DNA of 64,000 nucleotides, taken from positions 2,069,690 to 2,133,689 of the forward strand of contig NZ_AQXI01000001.1 of assembly GCF_000376445.1 (NCBI RefSeq). The letters are read 5' to 3'. The notes beneath the pieces are model-generated. The model did no database searches, was not told the origin of the DNA, and saw only the letters and a list, made by a program, of their open reading frames with translations. The translations under genes and the position numbers were made by a program. Of this stretch, positions 44,391 through 53,735 are shown in pieces; position 1 is the stretch's first letter, and every line of letters starts with the position of its first letter. This DNA comes from Haladaptatus paucihalophilus DX253. GTDB lineage: Archaea > Halobacteriota > Halobacteria > Halobacteriales > Haladaptataceae.

Positions 44391-46733
44391 ATGCAGGTCT
44401 CCGAGGCGGTTCCACAGTTCGCGGAGGCGTTCGCCTTCGAGGAGTTCAACCGGATGCAACGCGAGATGCTTCCTGCGCTGCTCGAAAGCGACGAGAACGT
44501 CGTCGCTAGCGCGCCGACGGCGAGCGGAAAGACGGCGCTCGCGGAACTCGCCATCTGCAAGGCGCTGCGCGACGACGGAACCGCGCTGTTCATCGCCCCG
44601 CTCCGGGCGCTGACGAACGAGAAGGAAAGCGACTGGGAGCGGTTCGAGGACCTCGGCTACTCCGTCTACGTCGTCACGGGCGAGCGCGATTTGAATCCGC
44701 GGCGCGCCGAGCGCGCCGACATCCTCGTGATGACGCCCGAGAAGACCGACTCGGCGACCCGGAAACACGATTCGGCCCGCTATTCGTTCATCACCGACAT
44801 CGACTGCTGTGTCATCGACGAGGTGCACTTGCTCGATTCGGAAAAGCGCGGTGCCGTCCTCGAAGTCACCATTTCGCGCCTTCGCCGCCTCTGTGACCCC
44901 CGCGTCGTCGCGCTGTCCGCGACGATGCCGAACGTGAGCGACGTGGCCGATTGGCTCGACGCGCCGCCGGAGACCACCTTCGAGTTCGGGGACGACTACC
45001 GTCCCGTCGATTTGCACGCGGACGTGAAGACGTACACCCACGGGGACAATTCCTTCGCGGACAAGTACCGGCGACTCTACCGTGCCCTCGACCTCGCGGA
45101 GCCGCACATCCGCGAGGACGGGCAGGCGCTCGTCTTCGTCGCCTCCCGACAGGACACCGTACAGGCCGCGAAGAAGGCCTGCGACGAAATCGCCGAGCGC
45201 GACATCCCCATCGGCGCTCGCGGCGACTACGATTTCCACACCGAAACGCAGGAACTGCGCAACGAAACCCTGCGGAACTCCGTGCTCGACGGGGTGGCCT
45301 TCCATCACGCCGGACTGGCGAAGAACGACCGCGATAGGGTCGAGGAGTGGTTCAAGCAGGGGAAGATTCAGCTCCTCTTTTCCACCTCGACGCTCGCGTG
45401 GGGCGTCAATCTCCCCGCCCGGTGCGTCGTCTTGCGCGACACCAAACTGCACGACCCGCTCGAAGGCGAGGTGGACATGAGTCCGCTCGACGTGCTCCAG
45501 ATGCTCGGCCGGGCGGGCCGTCCCGGCTACGACGACGTGGGCTACGGGTGGGTCGTCTGTGACTTCAAAGATGCGGACAAATACCGGAAGCTCCTGCGCG
45601 ACGGGAAGGAGATAGAATCCAGACTGGCGGAGGACTTGGACTCGCACCTCAACGCCGAAATCGCCATGGGGACCATATCGGACTTGGACGACGTGATGTC
45701 GTGGCTCAGGACGACGTTCTACTACGTCCGCGCCCAGAGCAAACCCGACGAGTACGATTTCGAGAACCACCGCGAACGCGTCAGAAACACCCTTCAGCGC
45801 CTCGTCTCGCGCGGCTTCGTCGAGCGAGGTGACGACCTCAAAATCGAGGGGACGGCGCTCGCCGTGCTCGCCTCGAAGTTCTACCTTGACCTCGATACGG
45901 CGGAACGGTTCCGCCGTCTCGCGGAAACCGAGGAGATAGACGCGTCGAAAATCCTCGAGACGGTCGCCGGTGCGGCAGAGTTCGACAGCGTGAGTTCCCG
46001 CCAGTCAGAGCGCGACGCCATCAACTCCGTCCTCGTCGGGCAGGATTCGGGCGACCTCGAAGCGGGCGGGCGGAAGGTACTCGCCATCCTCCGCTCCAGC
46101 ATGACGGGTTCGACGCCGGGCGACCTCAGAAGCGACGCGTGGGTCATCCAGCAGAACGCGGTCCGGTTGTTCGCGGCGCTCCGGGCGTTCCTGAAGCGCC
46201 TCGACAGGCCGTTCGCCGCGAACCTCGTCACCAGAATCGAGGCCCGCGTGGAGAACGGCGTCGGCGAGCGTTCGGTCGGCCTCACCGCAATCGACGGCGT
46301 TGGTGCGGGGCGAGCCAGCAAACTGGCGACGGAGGGCCTCGAAACCCCCGCCGACGTGTGCGAGGCGGGCGTCGATGGACTGGTCGCTGCGGGCCTCTCG
46401 GAAGGCGTCGCAGAACAGGTCGAAGCGAGCGCGCGGAAACTCCCCGACGTGGAAGTCGAGTGGGGGTCGTTCCCGACCCGAATCGGTCGCGGTGAAAACG
46501 ACATGCGCGAAGTCACCGTGCGAAATCACGGCGACGGCGAGCAGGCCGCGATGGACGTGACCGTCAACGGGGTCGAGATGACGACGAAATCGACCTACCT
46601 CGACGGGGAAACGACCGTCCCCGTCGGCGTCTTCGGCGGTACCGACGACGAGATGGAGTTCACCGTCCGCGTCGCGTTCCCCGACGTCCCCCTTCTTCCA
46701 TTTACTGACGCTCGGTCCGTGCGGGTCGAGTGA
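44391..46733 (+). CDS. Ski2/Hel308-type DEAD/DEAH helicase
   Basis: A 780-residue superfamily 2 helicase. Walker A APTASGKT ends at K47-T48; Walker B D143-E-V-H146; SATMPN motif III; the second RecA domain has HHAGLAKNDRDRVEEWF, STSTLAWGVNLPAR and QMLGRAGRPG (motif VI). A winged helix and ratchet region follow, with a helix-hairpin-helix (AIDGVGAGRASKLATEG) near residue 645 and a final ~90-residue beta-domain (VRNHGDGEQAAMDVTVNG) not found in classical Hel308. Role in repair or fork restart is likely but not shown. Its last 32 bp overlap the 3' end of the convergent HAD gene. Confidence 0.88.
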   Translation: MQVSEAVPQFAEAFAFEEFNRMQREMLPALLESDENVVASAPTASGKTALAELAICKALRDDGTALFIAPLRALTNEKESDWERFEDLGYSVYVVTGERDLNPRRAERADILVMTPEKTDSATRKHDSARYSFITDIDCCVIDEVHLLDSEKRGAVLEVTISRLRRLCDPRVVALSATMPNVSDVADWLDAPPETTFEFGDDYRPVDLHADVKTYTHGDNSFADKYRRLYRALDLAEPHIREDGQALVFVASRQDTVQAAKKACDEIAERDIPIGARGDYDFHTETQELRNETLRNSVLDGVAFHHAGLAKNDRDRVEEWFKQGKIQLLFSTSTLAWGVNLPARCVVLRDTKLHDPLEGEVDMSPLDVLQMLGRAGRPGYDDVGYGWVVCDFKDADKYRKLLRDGKEIESRLAEDLDSHLNAEIAMGTISDLDDVMSWLRTTFYYVRAQSKPDEYDFENHRERVRNTLQRLVSRGFVERGDDLKIEGTALAVLASKFYLDLDTAERFRRLAETEEIDASKILETVAGAAEFDSVSSRQSERDAINSVLVGQDSGDLEAGGRKVLAILRSSMTGSTPGDLRSDAWVIQQNAVRLFAALRAFLKRLDRPFAANLVTRIEARVENGVGERSVGLTAIDGVGAGRASKLATEGLETPADVCEAGVDGLVAAGLSEGVAEQVEASARKLPDVEVEWGSFPTRIGRGENDMREVTVRNHGDGEQAAMDVTVNGVEMTTKSTYLDGETTVPVGVFGGTDDEMEFTVRVAFPDVPLLPFTDARSVRVE

Positions 46734-47364
46734 GCAGTTCCTCACGCAACTCCGCGGGCGAGGAGACCACCACGTTCGCCATCGAGAGGTCGAGGTCCTT
46801 CGCGCCGTTCGGGTAGCCGACGCAGTACGTCCCCGCCCGAGCCGCCGATTCGACGCCGTGTTCCGAGTCCTCGACCGCCGCACACTCGTCCGCTCGATAG
46901 TCGAGCAGTCCGGCCGCGTACTCGTAGATGGCGGGTTCCGGCTTTCCCGGCGCGTCGATGTCGTCCGCGCTGACGACCTCCTCGAACTCCAAGTCGAAGC
47001 GGTCGATGACGATTTCTATCCAGTCGTGCGGCGACGACGACACGAGGGCAACCTCCACGCCGTCCTCACGCAGGCCGTCGAGCAGGTCGTGGAACCCGTC
47101 CATCAGCGAGACGTGCTCGCCGTAGAGATCCTCCGCGATTTCGTTGTAAAGGGCGACGAACTCCTCTTTCGTCACGTCCGTTCCGTACTCCGCGTCCAGA
47201 TAGTCGTAGATTTCGCGGTAGTTCATCCCCGTTATCTCGTTGTCTCCGATGTCCTCCACGCCGACCTCCGGGAAGATGGTCTCCTCTTCGAGTTCCACCC
47301 AGAAGTCCTCGGAGTTCACGATAACGCCGTCCATGTCGAACAACACAGCGTTGGATCCCTGCAT
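46702..47364 (-). CDS. HAD superfamily phosphatase
   Basis: A 220-residue HAD hydrolase of the beta-phosphoglucomutase/phosphoglycolate-phosphatase type. Nucleophile D10 and acid D12 lie in AVLFDMDGVIVNSE; motif II is ALVSSSPHDW; motif III lysine in GKPEPAIYEYAAG; motif IV AAVEDSEHGVESA. A helical cap lies between residues 20 and 85. Start MQGSNAVLF at 47364 is preferred; an in-frame ATG 11 codons earlier exists. Substrate unknown. Convergent overlap with the helicase gene. Confidence 0.87.
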   Translation of the reverse strand: MQGSNAVLFDMDGVIVNSEDFWVELEEETIFPEVGVEDIGDNEITGMNYREIYDYLDAEYGTDVTKEEFVALYNEIAEDLYGEHVSLMDGFHDLLDGLREDGVEVALVSSSPHDWIEIVIDRFDLEFEEVVSADDIDAPGKPEPAIYEYAAGLLDYRADECAAVEDSEHGVESAARAGTYCVGYPNGAKDLDLSMANVVVSSPAELREELLTRPARTERQ

Positions 47365-47445
47365 TTCTATCTTCCTCTGTTCTCCCGTTTCCCTCAAAAC
47401 CCTTCGCCCGAACCTTTAAATCCGAACCCGAGACCAACCCGGGCC

Positions 47446-48195
47446 ATGACCGACACGATTCGCGTGTTCGCCGGGGACTGCACCATCACCACGGACGGCG
47501 ACACCAAAGAACGGCGGCGCGGCGAGATGGTCGCCCTGTTGAAACCCGACGACACCCTGCTCGTCCACGACGTGGACGGCTACCAACCGGTCGAGTGGCT
47601 CACCCGTGCCGAAACGGCCCACGCCTCGCTCGACGGCGATTCGTTCACCCTCGTCGCGGCGACTGACGACCGCCGCGTCCGCGTCGATTGTCACGCCTGT
47701 CACGGCATTTCCCGCTACCCGGGGTCCGTGGCCGGGATTCCGGTCGGGACGTGCCCGCACTGCGACGGTACGCTCACGCGGGCGAACGGGACGGTCTCCT
47801 GTCTCGGTTGTCGCCGGGAGTACCCGATTCCGCGCCACGCCAGCGTGGACGACGACACGTGCGATTGTGGTCTGCCGACCATGCGCGTCGAACAAGGTGC
47901 GGAATTCGAACTCTGCATCGACCGCGACTGCGGGACGGTGTTGGAGGCCGTTCGGGAGCGGTTCGACAGGGAATGGGACTGTCCCGAATGCGGAGCGGAC
48001 ATGCGGATTTTACGCCGCGGCGGTATCATCGCCGGATGCGACCGCTATCCCGACTGTGACACCGGTTTCGGCGTTCCGAACGGCCGAATCGTGGATTCGT
48101 GCGACTGTGGCCTTCCCGTCTTTCGAACCCGGACCGGACGCCGATGTCTGAACACGAACTGCGAGGAGTTCCAAAAATCGCGGTCCGGGAAGTGA
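47446..48195 (+). CDS. NucS-N-terminal-like protein with topoisomerase-type zinc ribbons
   Basis: A 249-residue protein. The first ~75 residues (IRVFAGDCTITTDGDTKERR, VALLKPDDTLLVHDVDGYQP, VEWLTRAETA) resemble the N-terminal domain of the NucS/EndoMS mismatch endonuclease. The rest is a series of Cys4 zinc ribbons: CHACHG with CPHCDG, CLGCRREYPIPRH, CDCGLP, CPECGADM with CDRYPDC (the topoisomerase-I C4 finger type) and CDCGLPVFRTRTGRRC. The nuclease catalytic domain itself is absent, so it may bind but not cut DNA. TTTAAA about 27 nt upstream supports the start. Confidence 0.75.
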   Translation: MTDTIRVFAGDCTITTDGDTKERRRGEMVALLKPDDTLLVHDVDGYQPVEWLTRAETAHASLDGDSFTLVAATDDRRVRVDCHACHGISRYPGSVAGIPVGTCPHCDGTLTRANGTVSCLGCRREYPIPRHASVDDDTCDCGLPTMRVEQGAEFELCIDRDCGTVLEAVRERFDREWDCPECGADMRILRRGGIIAGCDRYPDCDTGFGVPNGRIVDSCDCGLPVFRTRTGRRCLNTNCEEFQKSRSGK

Positions 48196-48314
48196 GTCCC
48201 CGGTCGAGCGTGACCGAGCGAAATCACGACCGGCACCGGTGTTTCCCGGGAGTGGCGAGTCCTCGGCCGTGGAAAAGTCGCAGTGCCTTTGATGCCCCAC
48301 GCTACAGAAGAGGT

Positions 48315-49346
48315 ATGGATGGAACCCTACGCGACGACGAGGTACACGTCGGCGGCGACGCCCGCCAGCGGTACTACGATTCGCGTGGCTACGGTCGCCC
48401 GCTCGGTGGCAACGAGGTGGCCTTCTCGCGCGTCGAGGCCGCTCACCTGTTGCTCCGTGGCGACCTCGATTCGGTGGACGGCAACGACTTTCGAGCGTTT
48501 CTACAGGAATCGACGGGCAACGGGTTCGCGTCTCGATTTCTCGTCTACGCCGACCTCCGGGAACGCGGGTTTTACCTCTCGCCCGACCGGGAGGGCTGGG
48601 TGTCGGACGCTCGGACCGATTCGGATTTCGTCGTCTATCCCCGCGGAAGCGGCCCGTGGGACGACGAGGTGCTGTATCGGATTCGCGTCGCAAGCGAGCG
48701 CGAGACGGTCCCCGTCTCGGAGTTGGGCGATACCGTCCTCGCAATCGTGGACGAAGAGAGCGAGATAACCTACTTCGAGACCGACCGCGTGGACGTTCGG
48801 GGAACGACTGACCACGACGTCCCGACCGACCTGTCGGGGTCGCTCATCGCCGACCGCGTGTTGCTGTGGAATCCCCCGGACGAACTCCACGGGAAGTCGT
48901 TTTACGGCCAGCAGATGGGCGGCCGCGACGCGACCGGTATCCTGCAGTTGTCGCTCGTCGAGGCCGCACACCTCGTCGCGGAGGGAAACCTGTCGGTTGA
49001 CGGTGGCTACGAGAAAATCGTCGAGCGCGGCGAGGAGGTCGAGGGTGACCGGTTCGACCGGCGGTTGCTGGTGTACCGAACCCTCCGAGACCGGGGCGTC
49101 GTTCCGAAAACCGGCTTCAAGTTCGGTGCCGACTTTCGAACCTACGCCGACGTGGAGTCCGTGGAGAACCTCGGCCACTCCGAGTTCCTGATTCGGGTGC
49201 TCCGGGACGGCCACGAGTTTTCTCCCCGCGACCTCGCGCTGGACGTTCGATTGGCTCACGGGGTTCGAAAACGGATGGTTTTTGCACTCGTCACCGACAA
49301 CGAACGAATAGACACTTGGCTGTCGGTGACACGACTTACACCATGA
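48315..49346 (+). CDS. endA: tRNA-splicing endonuclease
   Basis: A 343-residue fused two-copy EndA of the haloarchaeal type, which cuts bulge-helix-bulge motifs in pre-tRNA and pre-rRNA. The two related halves are visible as RVEAAHLLLRGDLDSVDG and LVEAAHLVAEGNLSVDGG. Catalytic Tyr lies in GADFRTYADV, His in LGHSEFLIRV and Lys in AHGVRKRMVF of the second half. CCTTTGAT about 27 nt upstream of ATG 48315 suggests a leaderless transcript. The stop overlaps the trpS start (ATGA). Substrates include the intron of haloarchaeal tRNA-Trp and the rRNA stems seen at the right end of the window. Confidence 0.94.
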   Translation: MDGTLRDDEVHVGGDARQRYYDSRGYGRPLGGNEVAFSRVEAAHLLLRGDLDSVDGNDFRAFLQESTGNGFASRFLVYADLRERGFYLSPDREGWVSDARTDSDFVVYPRGSGPWDDEVLYRIRVASERETVPVSELGDTVLAIVDEESEITYFETDRVDVRGTTDHDVPTDLSGSLIADRVLLWNPPDELHGKSFYGQQMGGRDATGILQLSLVEAAHLVAEGNLSVDGGYEKIVERGEEVEGDRFDRRLLVYRTLRDRGVVPKTGFKFGADFRTYADVESVENLGHSEFLIRVLRDGHEFSPRDLALDVRLAHGVRKRMVFALVTDNERIDTWLSVTRLTP

Positions 49347-50905
49347 CACGAGACGATTCATCCGAGACGGGAAGGGAACCCGTCCCTGACGGCGGCACCG
49401 CGACGGGAGAGGACGATGTTGTCCTCGACCCGTGGGGGTCGGCGACGGTCTCCGATTACCGCAAACTGTTCGAAGAGTTCGGCATCGAGGAGTTCGACGA
49501 CGTGCTCCCCGACGTTCCGAACCCGCACTACCTGATGCGCCGGAGCGTCATCTTCGGCGACCGTGGTTACCGCCGCGTCGCTGAAGCCATGCGGAACGAC
49601 GAACCGTTCGCCGCGCTGTCCGGGTTCATGCCGACCGGCGATCCGCACATCGGGCACAAACTGGTGTTCGACGAACTCATCTGGCACCAACAGCAGGGCG
49701 GGGACACCTACGGCCTCATCGCCGACCTCGAAGCTCACAGCGCCCGCGGCCTATCGTGGGAGGAAATCGACGAGCACGCGCGCGACTATCTCCTGTCGCT
49801 CATCGCGCTCGGATTCGACCCCGAGGAGGGGACGCTGTATCGCCAGTCAGAGAACCGCGAACTGCAGGATTTGGCGTTCGAACTCGGGTCGAAGGCGAAC
49901 TTCTCGGAGTTCCAGTCCATCTACGGCTTCGACGGCGAAACCAACGTCTCGCACGTCCAGAGCGTCGTCACGCAGATGGCCGACATCCTCTACCCGCAAC
50001 TCTCCGAGCCGAAACCGACCGTCATCCCCGTCGGCCCCGACCAAGACCCGCACGTCAGGCTGGCGCGCGACTTGGCGGTTCGGATGCGGTACTTCGGCGT
50101 GACGAAGGCCTACGCGAGTTTCGAGGCCGACGAGGAGGAACTGTCGCACGTCGCGGCGGCGTACGAAGCGCGCAAGGAGTACGCGGACGACCCGGATATG
50201 CCCCGCTGTGAGGACGCGGCGGCGTGGTTGGCCGAACACGGCGACTCCGACGTTCCGGCCGTCGAGACGACGATTTCGAAGCTCGAAAACGCCGGGATGG
50301 AACCGCTTCGTCCCCGCGTCCGGTTCCTCGACCGCAACGCGACCGAGGAAGCCTACGACTCCCTCATCGACGCCATCGAAGGCGAAAAGCGGGTCTTCGA
50401 CGAGCACATCGACGTGTTCGATTACTCGCGCGAGGACGCGAAAGCGTTGGCCCGCGAGGTGGAGATGGACAACGGCGGCTACGGGTTCATCATGCCCTCG
50501 TCCATCTACCACCGGTTCATGACCGGGCTGACGGGCGGCAAGATGTCCTCGTCGATTCCGGCGAGCCACATCAGTCTGATGGACGACCCCGAGGACGGCT
50601 ACGACAAGGTGAAATCCGCGACGACGGGCGGGCGCGAGACGGCGGAAAAACAGCGCGAGTTGGGCGGGAAGGCCGACGAATGTCCGGTGTACGAACTGTA
50701 CGCCTACCTGCTCGCGGGTGACGACGACGAGTTCACGAAGCGGGTGTACGACGAGTGCGTCGGCGGTGAGCGACTCTGTGGCGACTGCAAGGAACAGGCC
50801 GCCCAGTTGATGCGCGAGTTCTTGGAGGACCACCAAGAGAAGCGCGAGGAGGCGGAAGAACTGTTGGACGGTCTCGACATCGAATTGGGGTCCTCGCGCC
50901 GGTAG
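49343..50905 (+). CDS. trpS: Tryptophanyl-tRNA synthetase
   Basis: A 520-residue class I synthetase of archaeal/eukaryotic type. GFMPTGDPHIGH contains the HIGH motif; GGKMSSSIP the KMSKS motif; the tryptophan pocket region GPDQDPHVRLARDLA is typical. A haloarchaeal N-terminal acidic tail (TGREPVPDGGTATGEDD) precedes the fold. The C-terminal Cys residues (CVGGERLCGDCKEQA) may bind zinc. The ATGA overlap with endA means the enzyme that splices intron-containing tRNA-Trp and the one that charges it are made from one message. Confidence 0.95.
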   Translation: MTRDDSSETGREPVPDGGTATGEDDVVLDPWGSATVSDYRKLFEEFGIEEFDDVLPDVPNPHYLMRRSVIFGDRGYRRVAEAMRNDEPFAALSGFMPTGDPHIGHKLVFDELIWHQQQGGDTYGLIADLEAHSARGLSWEEIDEHARDYLLSLIALGFDPEEGTLYRQSENRELQDLAFELGSKANFSEFQSIYGFDGETNVSHVQSVVTQMADILYPQLSEPKPTVIPVGPDQDPHVRLARDLAVRMRYFGVTKAYASFEADEEELSHVAAAYEARKEYADDPDMPRCEDAAAWLAEHGDSDVPAVETTISKLENAGMEPLRPRVRFLDRNATEEAYDSLIDAIEGEKRVFDEHIDVFDYSREDAKALAREVEMDNGGYGFIMPSSIYHRFMTGLTGGKMSSSIPASHISLMDDPEDGYDKVKSATTGGRETAEKQRELGGKADECPVYELYAYLLAGDDDEFTKRVYDECVGGERLCGDCKEQAAQLMREFLEDHQEKREEAEELLDGLDIELGSSRR

Positions 50906-50969
50906 CTCGAACCGGTTCGCACTCGTACTTCGAAAAGCGCTTTGCGGACGGCTTTAAAGGTAGTACTAG

Positions 50970-51209
50970 ATGAATCGCCTCCGTTTGCTGTTAGGACTCG
51001 GCGCGTTCGGCGTCGTCGGTGGTGGCCTCTCGATTTGGTACGGATTCAGAAACGAGATGTGTACCGTCGGTACCGGCGTCCAGAGCCAGTGCGGTCCGAA
51101 CATCATCTTTCTGATTCCCGGCATCCTCCTCACACTGGTCGGAATCGGGCTCCTTCTGATGGCCTATCAGCGCGGTTCGTCCTCCCGGTCTCCACCTCTC
51201 GGTGGGTGA
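50970..51209 (+). CDS. Small two-span membrane protein
   Basis: A 79-residue protein with segments LLLGLGAFGVVGGGLSIWYG and IIFLIPGILLTLVGIGLLLM joined by a short loop holding two cysteines (NEMCTVGTGVQSQCGP) that could form a disulfide if outside. I do not recognise the family. GGCTTTAAAG about 18-28 nt upstream is a likely promoter. Confidence 0.65.
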   Translation: MNRLRLLLGLGAFGVVGGGLSIWYGFRNEMCTVGTGVQSQCGPNIIFLIPGILLTLVGIGLLLMAYQRGSSSRSPPLGG

Positions 51210-51240
51210 AACCGGAACGCGTCAGTACATCCTCGTCCAG

Positions 51241-51876
51241 TCACTTCTCGACGACGACACACGGCGTGGCGGCGTCCACGAACCCCTCCGCTTCGGCATC
51301 GACCAGTTTCCAGTAGTTCCGAGTGTCCACACCCGTCACTTCCCGAACGACCTCCTCGCTGATGACGTTCGCGCCGCTCAACACGAGTTCGAACGATTCG
51401 CGCTTTCTGCCCTCGAACTCCCTGTCGAACGTCTTCCTGCTCTCCTCGTTCGGGTAGTTCAGGATGAGATGGCCGCCCTCACTGACGTGCGAGTAGAGGC
51501 TCTCGATAGCCCGCCGCGGCTCCTCGACGAAGTAGAGCGTGGCGACGCTGTACACCACGTCGAACCGTCGGTCGGTGTCGAGGTCGGGCAGTGAATCGAC
51601 GGCGAAGTGGAGGTTGTCGAGTTTCTCCTCGGTCGCTTTTTCCGCGTTGTCCCGAACCACCGTCTCGGAGATGTCGAAGCCGAACACCTCGATGTCAGGG
51701 TGGCGCTCGGCGAGGAGGAACGGGACAACCCCGGGGCCACAGCCGACGGATGCGAACTCCTCGGGCGTTCCCTCACGCTCGAAAAACCGCTCCACGAGGT
51801 CGGCCATCCGCTCGCCGCCGATGTAGGCACAGCGGTCGTAGTTCGCCCTGTCGTAGAACCGCTCCCAGTCCATCAT
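51241..51876 (-). CDS. SAM-dependent methyltransferase, class I
   Basis: A 211-residue Rossmann-fold methyltransferase. Motif I is FASVGCGPGVVPFLLAE, motif II acid in EVFGFDISETVV, followed by FDVVYSVATLYFVEEPRRAI and GGHLILNYPNEES, as in PF08241/PF13649 small-molecule methyltransferases. Start MMDWERFYDR at 51876 matches the usual N-terminus; an in-frame ATG about 20 codons upstream is possible. Substrate cannot be told. It is divergent from pheS. Confidence 0.82.
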   Translation of the reverse strand: MMDWERFYDRANYDRCAYIGGERMADLVERFFEREGTPEEFASVGCGPGVVPFLLAERHPDIEVFGFDISETVVRDNAEKATEEKLDNLHFAVDSLPDLDTDRRFDVVYSVATLYFVEEPRRAIESLYSHVSEGGHLILNYPNEESRKTFDREFEGRKRESFELVLSGANVISEEVVREVTGVDTRNYWKLVDAEAEGFVDAATPCVVVEK

Positions 51877-52226
51877 GGAGTTCCCATGGCGGGGCACGGA
51901 ATAAACTCCTCCGAATCGTCCACACCGTCCCCGAGTCACGTGTCGTGTCCCGTGTTGCGCATCGACCTCTCCGAGTCGGGTATCCGTCCGTTCGCAACGT
52001 TTTTGTCGATTCTGTGCGACCCTTTACCCATGCCATCCGAATCCCATCGTGGCTGTGTCGCCGTTGACCACCGACCACCGACGGGATTCGACTTTTTCGT
52101 CGCGGCCTGAGCGACCGGTGGACTCCTCTCGCGGTGAGAGGACGAAACCGGCCGCGGCGGCCCGACTGGCTTCAGAAGGGCTAAACCGACGCAACGGGAG
52201 ATACGACCAACGACTACCGAGTGTAC
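51877..52226. other. Gap before pheS without a supported gene
   Basis: About 350 bp between divergent genes. It must carry the promoters for the methyltransferase and pheST; GGGCTAAACC at about 52178 is a candidate for the latter. No attenuator, repeat or small gene stands out. Confidence 0.45.
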
Positions 52227-53735
52227 ATGAAACTACCAGAATCACAGGTCGCGGTGTTGGAAGCCGCGAGCGCAACCGACGAACGAACGATAGCGGACCT
52301 CGCCAAAGCGACCGGCCTGAAACCGGAGACGGTGACGGGTGCGGTCTTCGAACTCGAAGACGAGGACCTGCTGTCGGTGACCGAACGAACAGAGGAGTCC
52401 GTCTCGCTGACCGAGGAAGGAGAGGAGTACGCCGAGGGCGGCCTTCCCGAAATCGAACTGTACGAGGCGGCCATCGACGCCGGTGCGGGCGACGCGCCGA
52501 TTCAGATGGGGCAAGCCATCGGCGCGTCCGGTCTCGGCGGACCGCAGGTCAACATCGCACTCTCGAACTACGCCCGGAAGGGCTACGGGACCATCGACAG
52601 CGGCGAAATCACGGCCGACCCGGACGCCGACTCCGACGATGATGCGGAAGCGAGTGCGCTCGCCGCGCTCGCGGCCGGTGAATCGGTGGCCGACGCCGAC
52701 GTTCTCGACCAGCTGGAGAGTCGCGGCCTCGTCGAGCGCTCCGAATCGACGGTTCGCTCGGCGACGCTGACCGACGACGGCGTGACGGCGATGATGGAGG
52801 GTATCGAGGCGGCAGAGACGGTCGGTCAGTTGACGCCGGAGATGCTCACCAGCGGCGAGTGGCGCGACGTCGAGTTCGCGGAGTACAACGTCGCGGCCGA
52901 CGCGGAGCGGATGGACGGCGGGAAGGTTCACATCCTCCGCCAGACGGCGAACCGCGTGAAGGACGTGCTCGTCGGGATGGGCTTCGAGGAGATGGACGGC
53001 CCGCACGCGGACGCGGACTTTTGGATAAACGACTGTCTGTTCATGCCCCAAGACCACCCGGCGCGGACCCACTGGGACCGCTTCGCGCTGTCGAACCCGA
53101 CCGAAATCGGGGACCTGCCGGAGGACTTGGTGGACCGCGTTCACAGCGCGCACCTCGAAGGCGTGGGCGACCACGGCGAGGGCTATCACTCGCCGTGGGA
53201 CGAGGACTTCGCGCGGGCCATCGCGCTCCGCGGCCACACCACGTCGCTCTCGATGCGCTACCTCTCGGGCTACGCGCAGGGCGAGTTGGAACCGCCACAG
53301 CGCTTCTTCAGCGTCGAGAAGGTGTACCGTAACGACACCCTCGACCCGACCCACCTGCTGGAGTTCTTCCAAATCGAGGGCTGGGTGATGGCCGAGGACC
53401 TCTCGGTCCGCGACCTGATGGGCACGTTCGAGGAGTTCTACGCCCAGTTCGGCATCACGGACATCCAGTTCAAGCCGCACTACAACCCGTACACGGAGCC
53501 GAGCTTCGAGCTGTTCGGCAATCACCCGGAGACGGGCGAACTCATCGAAATCGGCAACAGCGGGATGTTCCGTCCCGAGGTGCTCGAACCCCTCGGCGTC
53601 GAGTGCGACGTGATGGCGTGGGGCCTCGCCCTCGAACGCCTGCTAATGTTGATGTACGGCTTCGAGGACATCCGCGACGTGCACGGAACGCTGTGTGACC
53701 TCGAACTGCTCCGCAACGTGGAGGTGATTCACTGA
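52227..53735 (+). CDS. pheS: Phenylalanyl-tRNA synthetase alpha subunit
   Basis: A 502-residue class II catalytic subunit. The N-terminal ~90 residues are winged-helix tRNA-binding modules (DLAKATGLKPETVTGAVFEL), then the catalytic core: MGFEEMDGPHADADFWINDC, HPARTHWDRF, RGHTTSLSMRYLSGY, FFSVEKVYRNDTLDPTHLLE (motif 2) and GMFRPEVLEPLGVECDVMAW with GLALERLLMLMYG (motif 3). ATG 52227 is used; a GTG two codons before is in frame. The stop overlaps the pheT start (TGATG), so the two subunits are made in equal amounts. Confidence 0.95.
   Translation: MKLPESQVAVLEAASATDERTIADLAKATGLKPETVTGAVFELEDEDLLSVTERTEESVSLTEEGEEYAEGGLPEIELYEAAIDAGAGDAPIQMGQAIGASGLGGPQVNIALSNYARKGYGTIDSGEITADPDADSDDDAEASALAALAAGESVADADVLDQLESRGLVERSESTVRSATLTDDGVTAMMEGIEAAETVGQLTPEMLTSGEWRDVEFAEYNVAADAERMDGGKVHILRQTANRVKDVLVGMGFEEMDGPHADADFWINDCLFMPQDHPARTHWDRFALSNPTEIGDLPEDLVDRVHSAHLEGVGDHGEGYHSPWDEDFARAIALRGHTTSLSMRYLSGYAQGELEPPQRFFSVEKVYRNDTLDPTHLLEFFQIEGWVMAEDLSVRDLMGTFEEFYAQFGITDIQFKPHYNPYTEPSFELFGNHPETGELIEIGNSGMFRPEVLEPLGVECDVMAWGLALERLLMLMYGFEDIRDVHGTLCDLELLRNVEVIH

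Noticed and set aside
49364..49400. Inverted repeat ACGGGAAGGGAACCCGT in the trpS N-terminal tail
   Set aside because: It resembles the palindromic elements but lacks the following GGAACxGTCGAGCGG core and the (S/A)SG peptide.
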